Both the position numbers and the translations under genes were made by a program. Below the pieces are notes generated by a model. It was not told where the DNA came from. It was given only the letters and a program-made list of their open reading frames with translations, and did no database searches. This document shows, in pieces, positions 1 through 6,655 of a DNA stretch of 22,480 bases (positions are counted from its first letter, which is position 1; each line of letters begins with the position of its first letter). The stretch comes from Desulfobacterales bacterium (lineage in GTDB: Bacteria > Desulfobacterota > Desulfobacteria > Desulfobacterales > UBA5852), in assembly GCA_030066455.1 (NCBI GenBank), contig JASJBQ010000019.1:1-22480 (forward strand). The letters are read 5' to 3'.

Positions 1-1365
1 ATCGACGAATACCAGGACCTCAATCACGCCCAGTACCGGCTGGTGAAGGCCCTGGTGCCCCCGCATGGGAACATCTGCGTGATCGGCGACCCGGATCAGG
101 CCATCTATGGCTTCCGCGGATCGGACACGGTTTATTTCAATCGTTTTGTCGAGGATTTTCCGGATGCCGGGGTCATCCATCTGGAGCGCAACTACCGTTC
201 GACGGAAACGATTCTGGAGGCCAGCTGGCAGATTATCCGCCACCGCTCGAACGAGAGCGGTGGCGCCATGCTGGGCGCTCGGCTGGTGTCGGACCGACAG
301 GGCGCCCCCACGCTCGAGGTCCTGGAACAGTCCTCGGAAAAAGCCGAGGCCGTGGCGGTGGGCAAGATCATCGAGGCCCAGGTCGGCGGAACCGGTTTTC
401 TGGCCATCGACGCGGGCAAAGTCGACACCGCCGCCGAGGACCGTAGTTTCGCCGATTTCGCCGTTCTGTTCCGTACCGCCCGGCAGGCCGATGTCATCGC
501 CGCCGTTTTCACCCAGGCCGGCATCCCCTACCAGCTGGCCAGCCGCCGCAACTGGCTGGAGCAGCCGGGTATCGCCCAGCTGCTGGCCCTCTATCGTCTC
601 GCGCAGCATGCCGGCACGGGCCGCGACCTGACCAACGCGGCCGATGCCCTGCATCCCGGTCTCGAAAAGGCCCTGGTCAACACGTTTCTGGATTGGAAAG
701 AAGCCCGGGGATTGACGCTCACAGAGGCCCTCGACGCCCACGCCGACATCCCGGGGGACAAGCTCACCTTTGCGCAGCAGCAACGCCTGCATGAATTCGT
801 CGCGGGGCTGGCGGTTCTGCGGGGCAGGCTTCAGGCCAGCGAAAACGTGGCCGCACGGCTTGCGACCGTGGACCGCCATTCGGCGGTCCGGGATTTACCG
901 CGGCTGGCGGCGACCTACGAGGAAACGCTCGCGCGCCTGATCGACCTGGCCCAAGCGTACGGGGCGGACGATGGGCGTTTCATGGCTCGGATAGCCTTGC
1001 AGCGGGATGCGGACAGCCTGCACCAGGGCGTTGAAAAGGTATCGCTGCTGACCATGCACGCGGCCAAGGGGCTCGAGTTTCCCGTGGTCTTCATTACCGG
1101 TTGTGAAAACGGGCTGATACCGTTCAGACCTGCGGCAGACGACGGGGATGTCGAGGAGGAGCGACGTCTGTTCTACGTGGCCATGACCCGGGCCCGCGAA
1201 CAGCTCTACCTTAGCTGGAGCCGTCGCCGCATGCGCTACGGTCAGCGGCGGGAGCAGGATCTGTCACCCTTTGTGGCCGAAATCGAATCACGTCTCCTGT
1301 CCCATCAGGCCTTCGAGGGCGGGAAAGACCGGCGGGGGCGGCAAGTCCAGCTGAAACTCTTCTAA
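1..1365 (+). CDS. UvrD/PcrA/Rep-type superfamily 1 DNA helicase, C-terminal part (5' end outside window)
   Basis: The reading frame is open from base 1 and stops at 1363-1365, giving 454 visible residues. It begins inside the Walker B motif (IDEYQD, residues 1-6), followed by motif III (GDPDQAIYGFRG, about 27-38), motif IV (ERNYRST), motif V (TMHAAKGLEFPVVF) and motif VI (FYVAMTRAREQLYL). These are the ATP-binding and DNA-coupling motifs of SF1A 3'-5' helicases that act in nucleotide excision repair, mismatch repair or replication restart. The Walker A half and the N-terminus lie upstream, so UvrD, PcrA, Rep or a fusion protein cannot be separated here. The C-terminus is short and ends in QLKLF, which resembles the sliding-clamp-binding pentapeptide. 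The stop codon overlaps the first arm of a 146-bp palindrome. The helicase family is certain; the subfamily is not. Confidence 0.93.
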   Translation: MDEYQDLNHAQYRLVKALVPPHGNICVIGDPDQAIYGFRGSDTVYFNRFVEDFPDAGVIHLERNYRSTETILEASWQIIRHRSNESGGAMLGARLVSDRQGAPTLEVLEQSSEKAEAVAVGKIIEAQVGGTGFLAIDAGKVDTAAEDRSFADFAVLFRTARQADVIAAVFTQAGIPYQLASRRNWLEQPGIAQLLALYRLAQHAGTGRDLTNAADALHPGLEKALVNTFLDWKEARGLTLTEALDAHADIPGDKLTFAQQQRLHEFVAGLAVLRGRLQASENVAARLATVDRHSAVRDLPRLAATYEETLARLIDLAQAYGADDGRFMARIALQRDADSLHQGVEKVSLLTMHAAKGLEFPVVFITGCENGLIPFRPAADDGDVEEERRLFYVAMTRAREQLYLSWSRRRMRYGQRREQDLSPFVAEIESRLLSHQAFEGGKDRRGRQVQLKLF

Positions 1366-1509
1366 TGCCCTTCCCGAAAAGGCATCTTTTGGTCCAGCTC
1401 AGTGTTCTCGCGTTTTTGAAATCCTCGGCGTAGATATTACTACGCCTGTGGTTTCAAAAACACTGCGGCCTTGATCTGAACCAAAATCTACCATTTCGGG
1501 AAGGGCATT
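1364..1509. repeat. 146-bp long palindrome between two convergent genes (terminator-like or MITE-like)
   Basis: Two arms of 70 bases (1364-1433 and 1440-1509) are inverted copies of each other around the 6-base loop ATATTA. By hand alignment about 52 of 70 positions match with no gaps. The outermost 16 bases (AATGCCCTTCCCGAAA) are perfect, as are the inner blocks GTTTTTGAAA and GGCGTAG next to the loop. The left arm overlaps the helicase stop codon (1363-1365) and the right arm overlaps the stop codon of the minus-strand selenoprotein gene (1509-1511). It could work as a bidirectional terminator. The length and the well-kept outer ends also fit a small non-autonomous mobile element or a dispersed repeat. 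No direct target duplication was made out. Confidence 0.8.
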
Positions 1510-2150
1510 CAGGAATTAGGAAAGTTTTTCTCCTGCGGTTTAGCTGGCAAGGATGACCTCACCAACACGGCCAGCGCCGCATAAGGCTGGGCGCCGACGA
1601 GCCGGTGGCCGCTGATCACAAAGGTCGGCACGGCGTTGACGCCCCTGGCGCGCGAACGCGTCCAGTCGCCTTCGACCGCCTCGTGGAAGTCACCCCGGGA
1701 CAGCACCCCTTCGACTTCACCGGCCGGCAACCCGATCGCCGCCGTGATGGCTTCCAGTACCGGCACCCGGGCGATATTCAGTCCGTCGGCAAAATAGGCG
1801 TGGAAGACCGCCCGGTGAAATGCCTCGCCGCGGCCCTCGCTTTCGGCCCATTTGCCCAGCTCCTGGGCACGGCGGCTGTTGAAGGTCATGCGGCGGTCGC
1901 CGAAAGCCAGCCCCAGCCGGTTGGCGGTCTGACGCAGGTGGGCCCGCATGGCCGAAATGTCGACGGGCCGGCCGGCGAACAGGTCTTCCAGGGTTCGACC
2001 CTCATCCGGGGTTTCGGGGTGAAGCGGAAAGGCCGTCCAGCGGATGTGAAGATCGTATGCCTGCTGCAGTCTTTCAATACGCCCGGTAATGAAATAGCAC
2101 CAGGGTCAGACGTAGTCCGAGAAGATTTCCAGTACGGGCGGGGTGTTCAT
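1509..2150 (-). CDS. Selenocysteine-containing DsbA-family (FrnE-like) thiol oxidoreductase, in-frame TGA read as Sec15
   Basis: From ATG 2150-2148 the frame gives 213 residues, with one internal TGA at 2108-2106. The N-terminus reads MNTPPVLEIFSDYV-(TGA)-PWCYF. FrnE/2-hydroxychromene-carboxylate-isomerase-like DsbA proteins have SDxVCPWCY here, so the TGA replaces the nucleophilic first cysteine and the resolving cysteine stays as Cys18. The rest is one intact frame of family-typical length: a helical insertion (about 65-165), then the cis-proline loop AVPTF and a final helix. AAGGA lies 9 bases before the ATG. A hairpin 12-34 bases after the TGA fits a bacterial SECIS element. The predicted role is thiol-disulfide exchange; there is no signal peptide, so it should be cytoplasmic. 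It ends a minus-strand run that starts with proC. An ordinary gene call would begin at Met68 (1949) and lose the active site. A nonsense mutation is the alternative, but the exact position and the intact remainder argue against it. Confidence 0.85.
2072..2094 (-). promoter_or_regulatory. Candidate bacterial SECIS hairpin for Sec15
   Basis: Within the coding sequence, starting 12 bases after the TGA, UUUCAUUAC pairs with GUAUUGAAA (eight base pairs and one U-U mismatch) around the loop CGGGC. The loop begins 21 bases after the TGA and its second base is G. Known bacterial SECIS elements have a guanine among the first two loop bases and a UGA-to-loop distance of roughly 16-37 bases, and this hairpin meets both. 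It would be bound by SelB. The fold was worked out by hand without energies. Confidence 0.6.
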
Positions 2151-2163
2151 GGTTGGGGTTCCT

Positions 2164-2358
2164 TTAGTCGGAAGATCGAAAAACCCGATATTCACCGGTG
2201 GCCACAAACAGGACCAGGTAAAGGAAGAACCCGGTCGACACGATCGGCAGCGCAAGACCCCGCAAAAGCTCCCAGTCCCAGAAGTTGGAGTACCCGACGG
2301 CGGCGAAACCGGTCAAAATGACGACGATGTGGACGACCATGCGAAAAAAGCGTGCCAT
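2164..2358 (-). CDS. Small two-helix membrane protein, unknown function
   Basis: The frame encodes 64 residues from ATG 2358-2356. An upstream ATG at 2421 is in frame, but 2358 has a clear AGGAGA seven bases before it and the protein then starts MARFFRMVV. Two hydrophobic stretches (about residues 6-26 and 36-56) suggest two inner-membrane helices joined by an aromatic-rich turn (NFWDWELL), with a short charged tail (GEYRVFRSSD). I do not recognise the family. It ends 13 bases before the start of the DsbA-family selenoprotein on the same strand, so the two are probably co-transcribed. Confidence 0.7.
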   Translation of the reverse strand: MARFFRMVVHIVVILTGFAAVGYSNFWDWELLRGLALPIVSTGFFLYLVLFVATGEYRVFRSSD

Positions 2359-2404
2359 GTCATTATCTCCTGTTTGGCTGTTTGAGCCCCCCGGCCCGGG
2401 GCGT

Positions 2405-2602
2405 TCACCGATGTTCAACATGGTGAAACCGGAAATCGCAGAATGCGGCGCCCGGCATGATGGTCTGGGTGCGCGTCATGCGAATGTCCGGGTTGAACTC
2501 CCGGGCGAATGCGGCATCCCCGTAACCTGATAAATAATACCCCAGATCACCGACGTCCATCCGGGCCTCGATTTCGCGCTGCTCGGGCAGGCTGATCCGC
2601 AT
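2405..2602 (-). pseudogene. C-terminal remnant resembling L-2-amino-thiazoline-4-carboxylic acid hydrolase family
   Basis: A 65-codon frame opens 17 bases after the proC stop. Its second half (residues about 30-58: FNPDIRMTRTQTIM, then CDFRF) resembles the last 50 residues of the ATC-hydrolase-like family, where a fold of about 200 residues is normal. Nothing of the N-terminal two thirds is present: an in-frame TGA lies just upstream of the ATG and proC begins immediately beyond it. There is no good ribosome-binding site. It is most likely the decayed tail of a lost gene. A short expressed protein cannot be excluded. Family recognition is from memory of the C-terminal motif. Confidence 0.45.
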
Positions 2603-2619
2603 GGCGCCGATTCAGGTTG

Positions 2620-3450
2620 TTAGACAAGGCGGCCCAGCTCCTCGGCCCTGCGGGCGGCGGCCTCGACGGCGGCGATCAAAGCCGCCCGGACGCCGGCGGC
2701 CTCCATACGGTGCAGGGCGGCGATGGTGGTGCCGGCCGGGGAGGTGACCATGTCCTTGAGCTCGCCGGGGTGCTTTCCGGATTCGAGACACATCTTGGCG
2801 GCACCCAGAAGGGTCTGGGCGGCCAGGGTCAAAGCGGTTGCCCGCGGCAGGCCCATTTTGACACCGCCGTCGGACAAGGCCTCGATCATCACAAAAACGT
2901 AGGCCGGTCCGGAACCGGATACGCCCAGGGCGGCGTCCATCAATTTTTCGGGCATCCGGGCGGTGCGCGCCACCGGATTGAACAACGCCTCGGCCAGGGC
3001 GTAGTCCTCAGGAAGGGCCGGCCCGTCGTCGGCCACGGCCACCATGCCCTCGCCCACGAAGACCGGGGTATTGGGTACCGTACGGATGATGCGCGTCTCT
3101 CTGGCCAGCGCTTTCTGCATGACGTCCGTGGTCAGGCCGGCCACGATGGAGATCACCAGTTTGTCCGGCCCGGTGAACGGGGCCAATTCAGCAAGGACTT
3201 CGGCCGCCACTTGGGGTTTGACGGCCAGCACGAGGATGTCGGCGGCGGGCGCCATTTCCCGATTGTCGGCAACGACTTCGATCCCGTAGGTGCTTCCCAT
3301 GAACGCGCGACGCGCGGCCAGCGGTTCGGAGGCCGCGATTTGCTGCGGCTTGATGCCGCCGCTGCCGGCAAGCCCCTTGATCATGGCTTCCGCCATGTTG
3401 CCCGCTCCGATGAAACCGATTTGCTTGTCTTTAAAACCGTCCGCTGTCAT
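2620..3450 (-). CDS. proC: Pyrroline-5-carboxylate reductase
   Basis: This 276-residue protein catalyses the last step of proline synthesis, NAD(P)H-dependent reduction of 1-pyrroline-5-carboxylate to L-proline, in the cytoplasm. The N-terminal Rossmann motif is GFIGAGNMAEAMIKG (residues 12-26). Next come the family blocks LAVKPQ, SIVAGL, RTVPNTP and the C-terminal dimerisation signature GVSGSGPAYVF ... LPRATALTLAAQT ... MVTSPAGTTIAAL. Length matches the family (about 270). It is the first gene of a minus-strand run ending in the selenoprotein. The gene begins 241 bases from the divergent flavoprotein gene at 3692, so that space holds both promoters. Confidence 0.96.
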   Translation of the reverse strand: MTADGFKDKQIGFIGAGNMAEAMIKGLAGSGGIKPQQIAASEPLAARRAFMGSTYGIEVVADNREMAPAADILVLAVKPQVAAEVLAELAPFTGPDKLVISIVAGLTTDVMQKALARETRIIRTVPNTPVFVGEGMVAVADDGPALPEDYALAEALFNPVARTARMPEKLMDAALGVSGSGPAYVFVMIEALSDGGVKMGLPRATALTLAAQTLLGAAKMCLESGKHPGELKDMVTSPAGTTIAALHRMEAAGVRAALIAAVEAAARRAEELGRLV

Positions 3451-3691
3451 CCTGCCCCCACGTGTAAGGTAGTTTCTTCACGTCCGCCCGCCCCTGAAGG
3501 CATCGCCGATCGTCCCCCGCGTTGAAAGATCCTGGCTGCAAGAGACCTAAACCAAAATGCGCCAAATGTCCAACCGCGGCCCCCTGGGGGCTGGCCGGCG
3601 GGCCGTTCGGTGACTACTTTAGCAAACCTTCGGGTGGCGGCTGCCGATCAGGGGATCAATCCCACCCGGAGGCAATCCCAAGGGAGGTGCC
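3451..3691. promoter_or_regulatory. Divergent intergenic region with structured leader before the flavoprotein gene
   Basis: No convincing gene is seen in these 241 bases. A GC palindrome (GCCCCCTGGGGGC, 3579-3591) lies mid-region. Nearer the plus-strand gene, CGGGTGG (3631-3637) can pair with CCACCCG (3662-3668). A second set, GGCA (3671-3674) with TGCC (3688-3691), encloses the Shine-Dalgarno sequence AGGGAGG (3681-3687), which sits only four bases before the ATG. The leader may therefore influence translation. No known riboswitch class was recognised and no clear -35/-10 pair could be assigned. Confidence 0.35.
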
Positions 3692-4618
3692 ATGGCCATC
3701 CGTGATTCCTATGACGTCGTCATCCTTGGTGTGGGGCCGGCCGGTTTACAAGCCGCCGTCCATGCCGGCCGGCGCAAGGCATCCGTACTGCTTTTGGGCA
3801 GCGTGCGTAAAAGCAGCCTGTTTACGGCCCACATCGAAAACTATTTCAGCCTTTTCAACATTTCCGGCGAAGAAATGCTCAAACGCGGCACCGAACAGGC
3901 GCGTCAGTTCGGCGCCGATTTTCTGGAGGAAAGCGTCATCGGCATCGTGCCGGATGCGAACGTTTTCCAGGTGACCACCGAAAGCGGCCGGGTTTTGGAG
4001 GCTCGAAGCATCATTTTGGCGACCGGCTCCAAGCGCAACACCTTGGGGGTGCGGGGGGAGAAATCGCTTCTGGGCCGCGGGGTGAGCTACTGCGTGGACT
4101 GCGACGGCCATTTCTTCCGGGGCCAGGACGTCTGTGTGGTGGGCAACGAGAGTGCGGCTGCCGACGGGACGCTGACCCTGATCAAGATCGCCGCTTCGGT
4201 GCACCTGGTCTGCGAGCGGGTGGAGGCGGCGGACAACCTGCGGGAGGAGGTTTACGCCTCCGGGGCCGTGATTCACGAGGGGCTGCGGGTGGAAGCCATT
4301 CACGGTGAAGACGCCGTCGAAGCGGTCTCCCTGAGCGACGGCCGCCGTCTTGCGGTCCAGGGCGTATTCATCGAACTGGGTGCCAAGGGCGTACTTGAAC
4401 TGGCCCTCAATCTGGGCGTGGCCCTGGACAGCGACATGAAGTATATCCAGACCAACAAGCAGCAGGAAACCAATATTCCCGGCATTTATGCCGCTGGCGA
4501 CATCTGCGGCCTGCCTTGGCAGATGGCCAAGGCCGTGGGCGAGGGTTGCGTGGCCGGAATGGGAGCGGCGGCCTACGCCAAAAAGCTGCGAGCGGCTTCA
4601 AAGCGAGGTGATGCATGA
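3692..4618 (+). CDS. Thioredoxin reductase-like FAD flavoprotein with CVDC redox motif
   Basis: The 308-residue protein has the TrxB layout. It has an N-terminal FAD-binding GVGPAG (13-18), an ATG-type strand (ILATGS), a redox-active CVDC (Cys134 and Cys137) in the context SYCVDCDGHFF, and a C-terminal FAD motif (IYAAGDICG). TrxB enzymes reduce thioredoxin. The nucleotide domain departs from the standard: the usual GGGNSA loop reads GNESAAADG (about 150-158), and the HRRDxxRA signature that holds the NADPH 2'-phosphate is replaced by HLVCERVEAAD. It may therefore use NADH, ferredoxin or another donor, or be an orphan disulfide reductase. Its stop codon overlaps the start of the following peptidase gene (ATGA at 4615-4618), so the two are translationally coupled. 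AGGGAGG precedes the ATG. Confidence 0.88.
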   Translation: MAIRDSYDVVILGVGPAGLQAAVHAGRRKASVLLLGSVRKSSLFTAHIENYFSLFNISGEEMLKRGTEQARQFGADFLEESVIGIVPDANVFQVTTESGRVLEARSIILATGSKRNTLGVRGEKSLLGRGVSYCVDCDGHFFRGQDVCVVGNESAAADGTLTLIKIAASVHLVCERVEAADNLREEVYASGAVIHEGLRVEAIHGEDAVEAVSLSDGRRLAVQGVFIELGAKGVLELALNLGVALDSDMKYIQTNKQQETNIPGIYAAGDICGLPWQMAKAVGEGCVAGMGAAAYAKKLRAASKRGDA

Positions 4619-6432
4619 CCGCGGGTACGGCCGGTAACCAAAGGTTGTGGCGGCTTGAGGGCTATTTCCCGGATTTCGACGGGCCGCCGATGACGGCCTT
4701 CAAGGCCGAACTGAAAGACGCCATCCGGCAAACGGCGGCGACCGCCCGGAAGACTCCCGATCTGGAACCTTCCTCGGCGGCCGCCTGGGAGAAGATCGTT
4801 CTGGCCCTGGAGGATGCCCAGATGCACCTGGAGCACTGGTCCTCGTATGTCTCCTGTCTGGAGGCCGCCCACGCCGACGAGGAAGCCTACCCCCGCGAAC
4901 GGGCGGCCATCAACCGCACGCGCGCCGCGCTGGCGCGGATCGAGATCGAATTGTTCCGGGCTTTCAGCGCCGCCGATGACGGGTTTTTTGATCGCTTTGT
5001 CCGGCGCCCGGCCCTCGAACCCATCGCCTACGCGCTGGAAAGGATCCGCACCCGCAGCCGGTTCAGAATGGCACCGGAAATGGAGCGTCTGGCCACCGAT
5101 CTGAACCTCGACGGCATTCAGGCCTGGGGGCGGCTCTACGACCGCCTCAGCGGCAAGCTGCAATTCAGCCTGCGCCTGGCGGACGGCAGGACCGAGGTCA
5201 AGCCGATCTCCGAGTGGCGCAGCCAGATGGCCCACCCCGACCGTGAGGTGGGCCGCGCGGCTTTCGAGGCCGGCAACCGGGCCTGGCAGGGTATCGAAGA
5301 CGTGTGCGCGGCCGCCCTGAACGCCATGGCCGGGGTCCGGCTGACCCTCTACCGGCACCGGGGGCGGAATCATTTCCTGGACGAACCCCTCTTTGCCGCC
5401 GGCATTGGCAGGCCGACCCTGGATGCCATGTACGCCGCCGTCCGCGAAAGCCTCGATCTTCCCCGGGCGTTTCTGAAGACTAAAGCGGCGGCCATGGGCC
5501 GGCGGGACATCGCCTTTTTCGAGCGCGAGGCGCCCCTGCCGGTGGCCGCCGGAAAGCCGCTGCGCTGGTCCCGGGCGGTCGGCCTGGTGGATCGTGCCTT
5601 CACGGACGTCTATCCGGCGCTGGGCGATCACTTCCGACGGATGCTAAAAAACGGCTGGATCGAAAGCGAGGCCCGGCCCCACAAACGCCCGGGCGCCTTT
5701 TGCACCCGCTCCAAGCTCACCGGCGAGCAGCGCGTCTATATGACCTTCAACGGCACGTTGGGCGATGTCAGCACCCTGGCGCATGAAACGGGTCACGCCT
5801 GGCACGGCCATCTGCTGTCGGGATCGCGCCCCTGGTCCCAAAACTACCCCATGACCCTCGCGGAGACGGCATCCATCTTTGCGGAGCACGTCCTGGCCGA
5901 GGGACTCTACACCCGTCCCGACGTCGATGACGAGCGGAAACTGGCCATGCTCGACGAGGATCTCAGCGGCATGGCCGTTCTCCTGCTGGACATCACCACA
6001 CGGTTTGATTTCGAGTCGGCTTTCTACGCGGAACGCGCACAGGGGGAGCTTGCGGTGTCGCGTTTCAAGGAACTGATGGTGGCTTCCCAGCGGCGGGTCT
6101 ACGGCGACTGCCTGGCGGTGGGCGGCGAAGACCCCTATTTCTGGGCCTCCAAACTACACTTCTATATCAGCGGGCTTTCCTTTTATAACTTTCCCTACAC
6201 CTTCGGCTATCTGCTGGCCCGGACCCTGGTGGCGCGCTTCAGGCGGGAAGGTCAGGCATTTCTGCCTCGCTACGAATCGCTGCTGGCCGCATCGGGCAAC
6301 GCTGCGGTCGAAGTGGTGGTCGCCCGGACCCTCGGTGAGGATATCACCCGACCGGCATTCTGGCGGGATGCCATTCAGGGTCTGGCGGTCGATCTCGAAC
6401 GCTATCAGGGACTCCTGCCCGCCCGCACCTGA
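4615..6432 (+). CDS. M3 family zinc oligoendopeptidase (PepF-type)
   Basis: At 605 residues this matches the length of PepF/M3B oligoendopeptidases, which cleave short peptides in the cytoplasm. The zinc site is HETGH (His390, Glu391, His394) in LAHETGHAWH, and the third ligand is probably Glu417 in LAETASIF. The C-terminal FYNFPYTFGYLLA block is typical of the substrate-binding region. The long alpha-helical N-terminus shows no signal peptide. The ATG overlaps the stop codon of the TrxB-like gene by 4 bp and GAGGTG lies just upstream inside that gene. The pairing suggests joint expression; a functional link between the flavoprotein and the peptidase is not known to me. Confidence 0.92.
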   Translation: MTAGTAGNQRLWRLEGYFPDFDGPPMTAFKAELKDAIRQTAATARKTPDLEPSSAAAWEKIVLALEDAQMHLEHWSSYVSCLEAAHADEEAYPRERAAINRTRAALARIEIELFRAFSAADDGFFDRFVRRPALEPIAYALERIRTRSRFRMAPEMERLATDLNLDGIQAWGRLYDRLSGKLQFSLRLADGRTEVKPISEWRSQMAHPDREVGRAAFEAGNRAWQGIEDVCAAALNAMAGVRLTLYRHRGRNHFLDEPLFAAGIGRPTLDAMYAAVRESLDLPRAFLKTKAAAMGRRDIAFFEREAPLPVAAGKPLRWSRAVGLVDRAFTDVYPALGDHFRRMLKNGWIESEARPHKRPGAFCTRSKLTGEQRVYMTFNGTLGDVSTLAHETGHAWHGHLLSGSRPWSQNYPMTLAETASIFAEHVLAEGLYTRPDVDDERKLAMLDEDLSGMAVLLLDITTRFDFESAFYAERAQGELAVSRFKELMVASQRRVYGDCLAVGGEDPYFWASKLHFYISGLSFYNFPYTFGYLLARTLVARFRREGQAFLPRYESLLAASGNAAVEVVVARTLGEDITRPAFWRDAIQGLAVDLERYQGLLPART

Positions 6433-6456
6433 TCGGCCCGGCTCCCAACAATTCGA

Positions 6457-6486
6457 GGCCGAAAACGGCGACGGACGCCGTCGGCC
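6457..6486 (+). terminator. Hairpin after the M3 peptidase gene
   Basis: GGCCGA (6457-6462) pairs with TCGGCC (6481-6486), and inside it CGGCG pairs with CGCCG around ACGGA, with a three-base AAA bulge on one side. It lies 24 bases after the stop codon. There is no T-tract, so rho-independent termination is only possible. The remaining bases up to 6655 hold only the leader of the radical SAM gene. Confidence 0.4.
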
Positions 6487-6655
6487 GGTTGTCATTCACT
6501 GGAAGCCGTGGTAGGGAGCGAATTCACAACGTGAAAAACACAATAAGGCCTTCTATTCGTTGCCGTTCCGAGGTTTGACCCCGGGCGCGGTGGACCTGTG
6601 ACGCCCCGCCGGGCCGGCGCATGGATAGCGGGCCAATGTCAACTGGAGGATTTTA

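Noticed and set aside
1509..1949. A 146-residue protein starting at Met68 of the DsbA-family frame as the true gene
   Set aside because: It would lack the active-site strand and CxxC region, has no good ribosome site, and the frame continues upstream to a proper start with only the single TGA at the catalytic position.
1886..2077. A frameshifted N-terminal piece of the DsbA-family gene in another frame
   Set aside because: Its residues do not resemble the family. The family-like N-terminus lies in the same frame as the C-terminal part, so there is no frameshift.
2602..2625. The TGA upstream of the ATC-hydrolase remnant as a second selenocysteine codon
   Set aside because: The proC coding sequence begins right beyond it, and no family residue would correspond to Sec there.
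3522..3974. A 150-residue frame starting in the proC-flavoprotein gap
   Set aside because: Its later two thirds are an out-of-frame reading of the flavoprotein gene and the first third shows no domain.
4573..5631. A 352-residue open frame on the minus strand
   Set aside because: Antisense shadow of the M3 peptidase gene.
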